Source of the DNA: Sisyra terminalis
Lineage: Eukaryota; Arthropoda; Insecta; Neuroptera; Sisyridae
Direction: 5' to 3'
Assembly: GCA_958496175.1 (NCBI GenBank)
Contig: OY292278.1
Location: 18,600,001-18,664,000, forward strand
Length of the DNA: 64,000 nucleotides
This document shows, one piece after another, positions 1 to 12,122 of the stretch (position 1 is its first letter; each line of letters begins with the position of its first letter). The notes under the pieces are model-generated. The model was not told the DNA's origin, ran no database searches, and saw nothing but the letters and a program-made list of their open reading frames with translations. A program made the translations under genes and the position numbers.

Positions 1-420
1 AAAATGTCCATGGGATCATGAAATTTTATATTTGGTCGTCATTTTGACAGTTTTTCACCATTGAAAACATTTTTTTGTCCAAAAAATTGCTATTAATTTT
101 TTTCTTGGGAATAGAGGTTGTGTTGATTGTAAACGGTTTAAATCATTAAAATAATATTAAAACAATTTAAACAATCATTCTCTTTGGGTTTAAGTATATT
201 GGTCATAGGAAAATATCCATGGGATTTTGAAGATTTGAATTGTGCGTTATTTAATGTCGGGCCAGTAGGAGCTCGTTTCAGGCATTTTGAATTTAACGTT
301 TTTTTATGTATTTTCCATTGAATATTTGATAAATTTTATCCAGAATAGTTAAAAACTAACAACGATATAATTTTCAACATTAATAAATATTATATTTATA
401 TTTTTAACGGACACAACAGC

Positions 421-804
421 TCAATCATTGACAAAATAATATCAAAATTTACTAAAATATTCATTCTTCCAACTCCACCAAAAGAAAACAAAAAATATAT
501 AAAATCAAACTTCAACAATATATTTAGTTTTACAATCGCCAACTTCCTGAAGAAAAATTACATCAATATCACATTTTCAACAAACAACATGAAGGAAATT
601 CTTAAAACATTGGAGAACAATCACATTACAACGAAAAATAAAACCGGAATATATAAAATTAATTGTGGTTCCTGCGAAAAATTCTATATTGGCCAAACTG
701 GTAGATCTTTCGGAACAAGAAACATACTTCCAAGAATCATGTCATTGGTTAAAATCTATAAAGTTTTAGTATCAAATTCACTGATTGGTCGAATTAAAGA
801 TTGA
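421..804 (+). pseudogene. Penelope-like element relic, GIY-YIG endonuclease region
   Basis: The open frame runs from 421 through the ATG at 589 to the stop at 804. It contains the start of a GIY-YIG nuclease: GIYKINC, then SCEKFYIGQTGRSFGTR. The upstream residues (KYIKSNFNNIFSF.. KKNYINITF) resemble the linker that joins reverse transcriptase to GIY-YIG in Penelope-like elements. After FGTR the sequence stops matching the family, so the nuclease lacks its C-terminal half and the reverse transcriptase is absent. It is a dead fragment. A hammerhead-like motif at 2252-2286 could belong to the same element, split by the Tc1 relic between them. Family assignment is by motif only. Confidence 0.65.
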
Positions 805-1547
805 GCTTTGTAGATTGGTCCATGCATCCTGCGCCATTCAAATAACTACAGTGCCTTGATTTGTACGAACTAGGCTTAGTATTTCTCGTTTAAAGTGGCT
901 TTTGAGTACAGAACATTTGAAACGATATTTCTTTCGATTTATAATTCATATATCGCAAAAAAATAATTGTTATTTAAATAATTTTTCTATATAACTCTTA
1001 ATAATCCGGAATTAATATTTTTCAATTTAAAATTTACTTTTGAGGATGAAAATCGTTGATTTTGTAAAGGTTATTTTTCTTCGCACAATTAAAACCATTC
1101 GTCTTAATAAAGATCCGGAAACTGGGAACCATAAAAAACAATTTCTTATCATATTTTGGCAACTTATTTTCTTATTATAATTTTCATTCGTTATCGCAAT
1201 CAACGATCATTGGTCTTATTGTTTTTAAAACGAAATTTTGACTTACGATTTGAAGTCTTCGAATGAAGTCCAATAAGTCTCTTTCACTGTTCGCATTTAT
1301 GATTGTATCGTATACGAATCGAAGGTTGGAAAATTGCTTTTCATCAATTTTAATTTCACTTTTGTACTCCTCCAAAGTGAGTTCCAGTATAATCTTTCCT
1401 ACAACAACTTCAAATTTTACAACGTTTAAGACGAAAATCATCAATGCTTAAATTTCAAACCAAATTTCAAGCCACTACAAAAAGAGGTATGAAAATGATT
1501 AGACTCAAAAGAAGATTTTTACTTTCTTCCAGCAATGTATCGCCAAG

Positions 1548-1925
1548 ACTGTGAAAGATCCAACATCAGTTATGGTTTGAAGCTGCATGTCAGCAAAAAG
1601 TACCGGTAGGATGTACATTGTGGAAGGTACTATGAGGCAAGACAATTATATATATGTCTTGGAAACGAGGTTATTGCCTCAAACTAAAGAGTGGTTTCCG
1701 GAAGAAAATTTTATCTTTATGCAGGATGTAGCTCCTTGCCTTAGAGTCAAAAAAGTTATGGATTTCCTTAAAAATTCTAACATTAATGTGCCTTCTTGAC
1801 CAGGAAAAAGTCCTGATGCTAATCCCATAGAAAATTTTTGGGTTATTGTGAAGAAAAAACTAAAAAAATAAACTATTACAACACGGGTGGATCTGATTAC
1901 CGAACTCATTAAAATTTGGCATCAT
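1548..1925 (+). pseudogene. Tc1/mariner transposase relic, C-terminal DDE domain
   Basis: The peptide around 1587-1799 reads GRMYIVEGTMRQ, then FIFMQDVAPC, and after an in-frame TGA continues PGKSPDANPIENFWVIVKKK. This is the Tc1/IS630 catalytic core: second Asp in MQD(N)AP and the last acidic residue in PIENFW. The frame has stops where Trp is expected (MVW and PSWPGKSP), plus a TAA near the end, so it cannot make a working transposase. The N-terminal DNA-binding half is not recognisable. I could not define terminal repeats. Confidence 0.85.
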
Positions 1926-2251
1926 AATAAAATATAAATAAAAAAAATAGTATAGAGCATGCCAGAATGAGAAAAATAAATTATAAACAATAAAGGATAT
2001 CACACAAAATATTAGATAAGTGAAATTATTGTAATTTAAAAACAAAAATGTGTTTTTTTTCTCTTGAATTGTCTTGGGTCTAATAATTTTCACACCTCTG
2101 CATTTGCAAGAAAGGATCACATATGAACACTCCAGAAAAATATTAAATATACAAAGCTCACAAACTAGATTCAAATAACATCCTTAACGACAAATTATTT
2201 AAAACAAACAACATATATGAAATTTGTTTATAATTGACAAAATAATCATTA

Positions 2252-2286
2252 CCTGATGATAACAGCCAAAAACTGTTGAAACGCGT
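2252..2286 (+). ncRNA. Hammerhead ribozyme-like core
   Basis: CTGATGA is followed by a 5-bp stem (AACAG/CTGTT) with an A-rich loop, then GAAACGCG. This matches the order of the hammerhead core: CUGANGA, stem II, GAAA, stem III. One unpaired base sits between CUGAUGA and stem II, as in the other copies here. Penelope-like elements are known to carry small hammerheads, and a GIY-YIG fragment lies upstream. Self-cleavage is inferred, not shown. Confidence 0.4.
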
Positions 2287-2364
2287 CGTAATAAAGAGGA
2301 AATTGAGTCATAGGTGATACATTATTATTCATTAATTTACGACATTATGTTTTGATGATAGTTT

Positions 2365-2575
2365 AGAGCAATGGTTCTTAACCTGGGTTCGATGGAGGTC
2401 AAAACACACCTTTGACTCATATGACCTATGTATAAATATATCTCTATATTTTTAATTTGAAAAAAGTATATTTTAATTTTCCAATTAAAAATGATCGATT
2501 AATACATATATGAAACTGATGGGGTTCAATACCTACAACAAGGTTATAAGAATTAAAAGTATTTTTCTATCATGG
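2365..2575 (+). mobile_element. hAT-like MITE, copy 1
   Basis: It begins with ATGGTTCTTAACCTGGG and contains a body with a TTTTCCAATTAAAAATG block and ACTGATGGGGTTCAATACC. The same modules occur at 4667-4908 and, inverted, at 38461-38625. The CAGTGGTTCTTAACC end resembles hAT termini. No coding capacity is seen. Confidence 0.55.
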
Positions 2576-2579
2576 GCAT

Positions 2580-4375
2580 TAGGTCTATTGTGAGTTGAAA
2601 AAGTGTATGAAAACAAAACAAATGTGATCATTGAATTCAAAAATTTTAATGAATGTTATACTTAATGAATAATTCCGCGTATGACAATAAAGCTTTGAAA
2701 TTTTCCCCGAAATGAATTGATGCTACGTTAGTTTAAATTACAAGAGATACAATTTCGAACAAAAAAGTTGATTTATGTCTTTATATGTTACACCAGCAGT
2801 AACGAGTAGTGAAACAATTCTAAATTCCATTGGCAAATATAGTGCTAGAGTATGTTTCTATGGCTTATATATTCGTATAAGACGGATGTTAGATGCACGT
2901 TTTTATTGTTGTTTCTGTGAAAAATCATTCAAATTGCATGTGAATGCAATAGATGTGACGTTCGCCGCCCACTTCCTTTTTAAAGCTTCTTTAATTTTTT
3001 TTTTCCAAGTTCACTGCCTTACTGCAATACCCTTCAACGTCTTACACTTCTATTTATTCTCATACACGTGTGTGTTTGGATGAATAACATTTTGAAAATT
3101 ATTTGTGTATATTCTCTGTTTGAATGGAGCTTCTAAGCTGAGACACTTAGGTTACTTTGTTCGGAGCTTTGATAGTCGGGAGCTTTTACCACCACAACTT
3201 CATTCTTGACTCCTCGAAGAAGAGAAATATTGAGACAGGTGTTCCGTGCCTCATGAAACGTACAAGTCTCAACGAATAAATCGTGTTAGAGGGAAAATAT
3301 TGTACTTGTTCGAACCAAGCATATATCTCCAGAAGCAATGAAGGGGTGAGTGAGACGTTGGGGGTTGAGGACTATGGTTGCAGGGTAAAACATTGAAATT
3401 GAAAGACGGAGAACTAACGAGATGTAGTTGGAAAGCCGTAAGAAAAATTGGTTAAATCGAACATGATTTTTTTGAAAGCACCAACAAATGAAAGGAAAGA
3501 ATTGCTTGAATTTTTCTTAAATTTTTTCCCCTTTGTCAAACCCAATTAGATTTATACTACACTACAAGCCATTTGCTATAACTGATATGAAGACAAAACC
3601 TAAACAAGTTTCTCGTTAAAACCGCATCTTCAACTTTTACAAAGATTTTCAATTAAAATTTAATGGAAAATTTTACAAGCATTCGCCGATAAACATAATT
3701 ATTTCCAACAAAAAAATCGTGTTTTTTTCATTAAAAAATTAGTTAAGACATTTCCCCTTGTCTGTCTATTTCGTTTTAATTAACGTAAATTTTAATTATG
3801 GTTGGTTACCTACATTCTGCAGCGATATAATGTATCGTAGATATACCTACATACCTACATGGGGGAGCTTTGTCTGTTATACATATATGCCAACCTCACA
3901 ATATTCGTCGAGAAATTTTCCTATTAAATTTTTAATGAAAATTAGTGGAAAAGAAGCAAACCAAAACTGTGGTTAGACTTAAAAGTTAAAAAGCACGCAA
4001 ATGTAAACAGGGGGGAAAGCGTTAAGAGAATTGGGATTTCAATGAGTGGAAACCACTGGGCTAAAAAGTTTATGGTTTTTTGAAATTGAATTAAATGTTT
4101 TATTTGATTTATGAGTTTTGTAAGATATTGAAAAAGGTTATAAAATTAAATTACATTTTATACCTATTTATGGTAGTTCTCTAGAGTAAAAAAATCGGGT
4201 AAAGGAGTACGCCATAGAAAAACAATTTATGCATCGTTTGTGGTTTAATTTTTTTTATAAATTACGTAAAGTTTTTATTCAAATTAATATTTAATAACTT
4301 TTGAAAGTGAAATTCGTACGAATCAAAACATTATATTTCTCAAATTCTTTTTTTTTTATTCATTTATTTTATTTA
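2580..4375. other. No gene recognised
   Basis: AT-rich DNA with an open frame of 102 codons at 2775-3083 and one of 72 at 3758-3976. Neither shows a known domain or splice context. It is treated as intron or intergenic DNA. Confidence 0.5.
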
Positions 4376-4380
4376 AACAA

Positions 4381-4628
4381 ATGAAGCTCATAATCGTACC
4401 GAATAGAGAGCTTTTAAGGCCCAAAATATTAATGATCGCGATTCCCAGTAATGAGAAAACGACAAAAGTTTTAAAAAATATATAATTTTAACCATTTTTT
4501 ACGACTATCATGACTTGAACCAACTTTAAACCAAACAATATACCATCATAAAATTAATAATAATTACACTGTAGTATTTTTATGATTTTATAATTATAGG
4601 TACAATTTACAAACAAGTGTTTGTTCTC
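4381..4628 (+). mobile_element. LINE 3' end, copy 1
   Basis: This stretch is closely similar to 6773-7025. In one frame it reads EAHNRTE..RAFKAQ..INDRDSQ, which resembles the C-terminus of craniofacial/RTE-type LINE reverse transcriptases, followed by a shared 3' UTR ending near ACAATTTACAAACAAGTG. It is a 5'-truncated, non-functional insertion. Confidence 0.6.
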
Positions 4629-4666
4629 TTCAGAATTGTCAAAGATTCTTGGGGAAAGTACCTAGA

Positions 4667-4908
4667 TCAGTGGTTCTTAATTAGGGTTCAATCGACCCCT
4701 AAAGGTTCGGTGAGTCAGTCTCGCGGACTCTTAATGGTTTTGTTTATTCTATGTACTTATGTATAAATATATGTATTTGTTTTGAATTTGAAAAACCATA
4801 TTTATTTTTTTCATTTAAGAAGAGTTTGGTGAATGTCTTTTCATATGAAACTAGTGGGGGTCAGCTTCATATGGTACCTCCAAAAAGATTAAGACCTACT
4901 AATCTATA
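4667..4908 (+). mobile_element. hAT-like MITE, copy 2
   Basis: The left end is CAGTGGTTCTTAATTAGGG and the right end is TTAAGACCTACTA, an imperfect inverted match. Between them lies a GGTTCGGTGAGTCAGTCTCGC segment also found (inverted) near 38560. Flanking target duplications are not clear. Confidence 0.55.
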
Positions 4909-5617
4909 TTTTTCATAAGTTACTTTTTTAAAAAGTATCTGTAATTTCTTTGGCATATAGTTACTCTTTAAAATTAGAACTTAAATGCTTATCTTTAGTT
5001 ATCTTAAGTTACGGTTTAAGATACTTAAAGAGATACTTTTTTGTTACTTTCTATATATGTGTACTAAATTTTGTAGCATATTAGGCAAAGTTGTTAAATT
5101 ATCAGATAATATATTTTTTATCTTTATTACTTAATAAAAGAAGAAAATATATAAGTCAAAAACCCTCTAAACATAACATATTTAAAAAAACGATCAAAGA
5201 TTATGGAATAAAATAAAATAAAATAAAACCTTGAATTTTATCTCTTGGCATCTCGGTATGTAAGGTACATTTTATGTTATATGATACAGATCCATTTAAA
5301 AAGTATCTAGTCTTTTATACATCAAAAAATTTAATTTAATTTTCCAATTAAGAATGGTAAATGTGCATATACAACTGATGGGGGTCAATATCTACAACAT
5401 AGGGAAGAACTATTGTCTTAGATACTTTTCGGTATCTTAGTTACTTTTCGGTATCTAAGATCGGTATTCGGTATCTATTTTTTAAGTTACGAGATACAGT
5501 TCTAATTCGGATACTTCTATCAAAGATACTAGTTTGTAATTGCAAAAAATCAAGGAACTTAGATAAAATAATTAAGACATATTAAAGTATCTAAGTTACT
5601 TTTTCTGACAGCTCTGG
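4909..5617. repeat. Degraded repeat rich in AAGTATCTTAGTTACTTTT modules
   Basis: Several direct and inverted copies of a GTATCT(T/A)AGTTACTTTT module occur. The right end reads CTGACAGCTCTGG, i.e. CCAGAGCTGTCAG inverted, a hAT-type terminus. Inside (about 5325-5405) is a fragment of the hAT-like MITE seen at 2365. The left end is truncated. There is no coding region. Confidence 0.45.
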
Positions 5618-6084
5618 CATAGGTATTCCATCTTTTGATATTTTTTCACAAAATTTTGCCAAAATTAGCCAGAATTTCTTCTGTAAGAAGTTTCTTTAGT
5701 ATGAATTATAATTTTATTGCTTTCCTATCAAACTTTTATAAAAGTAAAACGTATTTCAAAAGTAAAACGGGATTATTAATTTATATATCTTAAAAAGCAT
5801 TTCCAAAACACATAAGCAATCGTGAACGTTAACATCGCTACAATTTATGAATATTTGTTCGTTTGAAATTTCGTTCGTAAGTCATAAAAATCGTTATTGA
5901 AATTTAAATTTTGCAAATTAAATTTTAAACAAGGAAACATACATTTTAAAAGGTAAGAATGGAGAACCAACCTTTCTTTGCTTTTTAAATCCTGTAGAGG
6001 TATCCGCCTGGAATGCATTATTTCTTCTGATCTTTTCTATATCTATGAAGAATACATAATGAAGAAGGTTCCGAACGAATAGAA

Positions 6085-6840
6085 TGGCGAAATTTCAATT
6101 GCTGGCAAAAAAATGACAAACTTGAGATATGCAGACGATATACTGCTGATAGTTGCATCCGAAGAGGAAAACACTAATGTGAAAACCAAAATTATAATCC
6201 TTGATCCTAAAACCACTCTACAAATGGCAAGTATTCTCCACAGATTCCAAATTGTAGGCCATATGATGTATCTGGATTCGGTTATTAGGAACGCCGGTGC
6301 AAGTGGGACTGGTATCCGAAGAAAAGTACAAATGACTAAAAGTGCAATAAGTTGATTACCATAGATCCAGAAAGAACGCTCTTTAACAAAAAGACATCAA
6401 AATGGAGCTAATTAAGTCCTGATAATCTCCATTTTTGGATATTGGGCGAGACTTGAACAATTAAAGCAGCGAAGAGTAAAAGATTTGACTATTTACTTCG
6501 AATTCCGTGGACAGCATGCAGATTGAACAAGTCAATCCTTAGAGAATGAAAATCCGGAATGCCGGAAAATATGGAATCCGAATTCCTCTTCCATATGTTT
6601 TGCGAATATTCTAAGATTTTTCGGATATATTACACAAAGAAATAACGATTTGAAAAAAACAATACTCTTAGAAAATCCAGAGGGCCTCATCAATCCGATG
6701 AATTGTCCTCATCAATCCGATGATCAGATTCAGAAATTCACCGGAATTTCATTTTACAAATCTATAAATGAAGCCCATAATCGTACTAATAATAATGAAG
6801 AACTTTTAAGGCCCAAATTATTAATAATCGTGATTCTCTG
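6085..6840 (+). pseudogene. LINE reverse transcriptase relic (3' half)
   Basis: A frame at 6113-6355 begins ISIAGKKMTNLRYADDILL, with the YADD catalytic box of reverse transcriptase motif C, and ends near GIRRKVQMTKSAIS. Broken frames then resemble the downstream LINE region: RRVKDLTIYFEFRGQHAD, and at 6650-6830 a stretch with QIQKFTGISFYKSINEAHNR. The order matches craniofacial/RTE-like LINE C-termini. Stops and frameshifts after 6355 make it inactive. The 3' end (6773-7025) repeats the one at 4381-4628. Confidence 0.8.
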
Positions 6841-7025
6841 TAATGAAAGAACGATCTTAAGAAATATGTTTAGAAAATATATAATATTAACCTTTTTTAC
6901 GACTATCGTGACTAGAACTAACAATAAACCAAACAATACACCAGCAGAAAATTGACAATAATTTCACTATAGCTTTTTTATGATTTTATAATTATAGATA
7001 CAATTTACAAACAAGTGTTGGTTTT
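6773..7025 (+). repeat. LINE 3' end, copy 2
   Basis: A second copy of the 3' end at 4381-4628. Shared blocks include CTTTTAAGGCCCAAA, TTTTTTACGACTATC and ACAATTTACAAACAAGTG. Here it is continuous with recognisable reverse transcriptase sequence upstream, which identifies the shorter copy. Confidence 0.65.
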
Positions 7026-7029
7026 CTTT

Positions 7030-8870
7030 TCACACATTAGTAAAATAAAATAGTAATATTGTTATTATGATATAAAAATTTAAATTTGTAAAAATCATTA
7101 TAAAAATTTAAAATCCCTTCGATACCAAAATTGTTTACGTTATATATGGATGACTCTTAATGGAAAACTAGTACCAACTAATTCAATTATCATTTACAAA
7201 AGGTGAATTCTCTATAAACTAAGGCAAATCCAATAATCATAGTCATCAGATATTTACGCTATAAAATCTTTCGAACCTTTTTTTCCCCAAAATTATTTCC
7301 CTAGTTCTAAAAAGCAAACTTAGTAAGGTATTAATTTTTCACTTTCCATTTGCCGATCAAAAGTCATCAATCCCTTTTTCTTTAGTGACGAAATTATGAT
7401 GTAAATAATAAAACGTTATATTTCAATAGATTTTATTTGATAATTTCTCATTTAAGAGGAATTTTGGGGATTCAATAATAAAAGAAAGTTTATTCTCAGT
7501 GTTTTCGACACTCAATTACGCTTCATGGTTAATGAATTAATCAATCATTAGTCAAAGAAAGTTATTAAGACTTAATTAAACGTTCCTAATTAATTATAAT
7601 ACTATTAATCACTTTGAAAATATCATATATATTTTTTATTATCACTTGAGATTTAAACAAACAATTTTCTTTGGTATTAATGAAAATAATCCATTTTTAA
7701 ATTATTTCAAGTAAAACTTTTTTTTTCTGTCGTGAATACTTGATTCAATTTTCCATGTTTGTTGCGAAAATTTCAAATTGAAAAAGTTTTCTCTTTAAAC
7801 ATAAAAGGAAACGCAAATATTAGTTTAATATTTTTTTTAAAGTTTATTGATTGATAGTCAGTTGAGTTGGAGAATGTATAAGTTGTGTTAAGGTGAAAGT
7901 GAAAAGCTCTTTGGAAAAAAAATTAAGTTTGCACTTTCATGTTTTTTTTTTTAATTTACTAAAAGCTTTATCGAAGTTATTTCTTCTACACTTATTTCTT
8001 CGAAATTTATTTCGAAACGGAAATATCTATTTACCATTATTTCGGAATTGAACTAAAAATGTTTCACATTTTCTGTTCCGATTTTTTGTTGATTTTTTCA
8101 AATATTTATTCAAATCGTTTCTGTGATTTTTTTTCACTTCAAACTGCTTGTTTATCGTAACGAATTTTTTGTGAATATTTTTTTTTGTTTGAATGAAAAG
8201 TCAATGTGCGGAAAAGTTGTTTTAATATTTCTTCTGCCTATGGAGTACCATAGTATATAGCTGTATATGTAAAGCTCCGGCTATGTTGGCTTTTTTTACT
8301 TTACCGAAACCAAGAATTCGATATTTTATACACAGTTTTACACTTGGCAATTTTTTGTGTTTGTCCACTTTATTTATTCCAATGGAAAATGGGACTTAAA
8401 CGAATTTTTGCCATAGAACTTTTTGCTGTAACCTCAGAAGCTTGTATGCTGACTTTTTTGTTGCGTTATTTACATTGTGTGCTCGTTTGAAAAGGATTCG
8501 TTTCGGATTGGTGAAACGATTGATTTAATAAAAAAAAAATCTTTTATTCTATGCCAGAAATTTCAAATTCATTTTTGACAAAGCATTTGAAATAAGTACA
8601 TATTTTCTACGCATTTAACAAAACATCAAAGAAAATTTCAACTCAATCTATGAAAAATTGTATAAGAATATATTCCCTCAATTGTTTCGAAAAGGTTTTG
8701 CTATATTTCTTTATAAAATGGCGACACAATATTTGGAAATAATTTGAGTTTGAACTTTTTCCTACTTCTGTAAAATAACTTTCGTCCCATTTTTGTGCTT
8801 CTAAGTTAACATAACCTGAGGATAAAGAGGATTGCACACATATTGTTATTATTGAAAATAAATTTTTAAA
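7030..8870. other. No gene recognised
   Basis: Very AT-rich, with poly-T runs and no open frame with a known domain. Probably neuroligin intron or intergenic DNA. Confidence 0.5.
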
Positions 8871-8879
8871 ATTAGAGTA

Positions 8880-9728
8880 GAGTGGGGTTATAAGTCCAAT
8901 TTTTCTATTACGTATTATATTGTGGAAACCAACCCTATTAATTTGAAACGTATAATGCTAACCAAACCAAAAAATACTTGGCCATGTTTAATTTAATTTT
9001 TAATGAAATAATCCATATAGAAGTTTGTCATTTTACATTTTTTCTAGACCTTAGGTTTGTCTCTTTTTGCCCCTTAGTAGGGGCAAAAAGGGGCGGCTAA
9101 GGGCCAAAAAAATCCTGTATTTATTTTAAGTATTTAACAGGTGTTATGAATTAAATAACAGTATTTGAATCAATTAAATATTTCTGGATTTTCATTTGGA
9201 AAATGTTGTTTCATTTCCTGAATAACAATTATAGCAAATGAATTAAACGAATCTTCGAAAAGAAATATAGTTTTCATGGACCCATTGCTTGCAAAAATTG
9301 CGTTGAATCCAATCTTCACGTGGCTGGGTAAGGAAAAGGTCCACGTGGACCTTTTTATCCCAGTAACTTTCAAGTGTTTTTACTTGGTTATTACTAGTTT
9401 ACTGTTTAAATTAGCTAAAAACTAATAATAAATCCTGAAATACCAATAAATCTCATATACTATTCAATTATGTTATAGTCTAGTCAAAGCAATATTACTA
9501 CTGGAAATCGAAAAGAATAATAATTAAAAATTTTACTTTCGTAAAAATATCGAACTGCCGTCGTAAATATCCTATCTTTGATGTAGCTTAACTGCCAGAG
9601 TGGCCTCGAAATGCATCTTACACTTCCTTATTCCTACCATTATAGTTAAATAGAGCAATATGGCACTGTATTTTTAGATACTCATGGTGCACCTTTATAC
9701 CCACGGACCTTTAAACCCCACTCTTCCC
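8880..9728. mobile_element. TIR DNA element with AGAGTGGGGTT ends
   Basis: The left end AGAGTGGGGTTATAAGTCC and the right end GGACCTTTAAACCCCACTCT are imperfect inverted repeats about 830 bp apart. Inside is a G/C-rich stem, GCCCCTTAGTAGGGGC, at about 9069. A minus-strand frame of 67 codons at 9170-9373 lies within it and is not recognised. It could be the remains of a transposase or chance. Confidence 0.6.
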
Positions 9729-9994
9729 TACTACAGTTTTTTTTTTTAATAAAAAAAATGCATTAAAAATTGAGTAGCATAAACTTTTTTCAATATTTCT
9801 TAGGCATGATATTTGATGTCTTTATTTTTGGTTGTTTAACTCCGCTTTATAATAACCAAGGTTTTTAACGGTTCAAAGATTAATTATTATCTAAATCCAT
9901 AAACCTTTAATCGTACGATAGAATGCAGGTAAAAGTTTACGCTAAATTTTATCAACTTGTGTTGCATAATGTTCAATACTGTGAGCCTAACCGG

Positions 9995-10335
9995 TTGAAT
10001 TCCTAACAGGTTTGAAATTCCAAACTATTTTTCCTGCTCTCAACTGGTGATATAACAAATAATATAGAAATGCTTGATGGCCAAAATGTACGAGAAAAAA
10101 GCAAGTTCAAAGGTGTCATCTATGGATTCGGGAATAGTTGAAAATTTTAGTACAATTGACAACAAATAATAAATATCTAAAAACTGGTTCCAAATTCTTG
10201 AACTACATATTTAAATCTGCCATTCTCTCGTACACATTTTGTACTTCAAGCTCTTACTATGTTATTTCATATCACCAGTTGAAAGAACAATAATTTGCAT
10301 TCCACACTAGCTAACTAGTAAACTGGTTTTGCACT
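9995..10335. repeat. Foldback repeat
   Basis: The left segment about 10040-10100 (AACTGGTGATATAACAAATA ... CCAAAATGTACGAGA) is inverted at about 10212-10290 (CTCGTACACATTTTG ... ATATCACCAGTTG). The outer flanks (AACCGGTT.. and ..AACTGGTT) pair weakly. It is a small non-coding hairpin element. Confidence 0.55.
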
Positions 10336-10339
10336 TAAC

Positions 10340-12122
10340 GTGTGAAATCCGTGAAAGATCCTTCAATTTTCATTTTATTTCTTCTTATTGAGTAATCTAT
10401 TTAAAATAGTTATAATAAATTCAAATCTATATTTTGCTTATGCGTTTAAATTTAAATCTTCATAAGTCGTTAAGATTAAGTCAATTCATTTCAATTCGAT
10501 TATATTTCAGTGAACGCAGTTTTTAGTCAATAATCATTCAATTATCGAAGTGAATATATCAACAAAATATAGGATACAACTTTTATAGGCATATACTTGA
10601 TTTTTTCGTCTATATACAATTTAATAATATTTTTAATACTTGATTATGTTATATGCAAATATTTTTTTTATAAAATATCAGAGGACTCGATGAACTTCGT
10701 ACCACTTAAAATTGAATTGCGAAAATTAATTGATATCGGTAATATTGCTATATTATTAATTATTAAATTACAAACAATAATTATTAACAATTAAATTGAT
10801 ATTCATTGTATTTTACTTATTTAGATTTACACCTATAAAAACATTAAACATGTTAAAGCTCATATGCATACAAAATATCCTTAAATTCTCTCCTATTCAA
10901 GAATTTAAAGACTTACATAGATATTTCTAAACACATTATTGTTATTGAATATTTTGTGTCCTTTGAAATTGTATTATTTTTTTAGCCAATTCGATCCTAA
11001 AGTCACTATTAGTAAGGGACTGGAAGCTTACTGGGAATGTTCCTGTTTTTTTCAGTACTTCCTTAAACATAATATTTGTTTTATGCGCCAAACGACGTCA
11101 TTTGATATCAACTATTATATTTTTGAATATTGGCCAAGAAGTTTTTAGAATCATTTCCTATCCCATAAACTAATGACCATAATGGATCTGGTGGTGGGGC
11201 CAATGGTGGCAATTTTCCTTTTCCACCAGTACAACAAATCCCAGTAGATTTACTGCTGTATCTTAACACCTTACAATATTGACAAATGATTGTTATTTTC
11301 CCAATTGTTATATATCACAACAAATATTAAGTAAAATATGTAAATATAAGTAATTGGCAATACTTTTGTAAAGTCACAAAGGCAAGAAATGACATATTTG
11401 TGTGTTGTTAAATATTTACTGGTACCAGCGCCAGTTTTACTTATTTGACAGGTATTTAAAGTTTATAAGGGAAAAAAATTATTGGATTTTACTATTTTCT
11501 ATAAAACTTTTTCCTGTTTTCTCACCTTTTAATCCTCCCTTTGCCTATTACAAATATTTAAAGCCAAAAACGATTCAAATCAGTTCAGCCGTCGTAAAAT
11601 TTTTGCGAGACCTACATGTCTCAAGTCATTTTATATAATAGAGGTATTGAATTTCTTATTAAATCTGATCACCAAATAACAGTGATTTCCATTTATAAAA
11701 AATCATCCAGTCATAATTATAAATTATTAAAATTTGCATTTTGATTTAAACACAAAAGAAGCTCACCAACAAAAGCTTCTTCACAAGTGGGCAATTAAAT
11801 CACTCATTGCGACGGTAAAGCTCTCTCTTTTAAATAATTTATATTTAATTTTTCCCTCAATCAAACATTAAATACTATTCGCAATGGTCTGAAAGAAAGT
11901 TTAAAACTACAAAAACAACAAAATATCTGTGAATATTATAACAAAGTTGCAAGACTATTTCTTTTTGTAAAGCTTGCAAAAAAAGCGCACTTATTTCAAA
12001 GTAAAACCATTTATAATTCATCCAATATAAATTCTATTGTTGAAAGCTTGATTGTTTGGAATATGAAAATATGTTTGTTTTTGCAAAAGTTCAAACTTTT
12101 ATTTGTTTGTTTTTTTTTGCAG
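10340..12122. other. Intron upstream of neuroligin exon; one coding-like patch
   Basis: Mostly AT-rich. At about 11175-11290 a G/C-richer patch reads NGSGGGANGGNFPFPPVQQ in the + frame, with no splice context I can support. The stretch ends in a poly-T tract and the AG at 12121-12122 that opens the neuroligin exon. Confidence 0.4.

Noticed and set aside
1184..1444. 86-codon minus-strand open frame
   Set aside because: No domain; overlaps a 62-codon plus frame and lies between transposon relics, so either strand could be chance.
2775..3083. 102-codon plus-strand open frame
   Set aside because: Cys/Phe-rich with no conserved domain, no splice or poly(A) context; likely chance in repeat-rich DNA.
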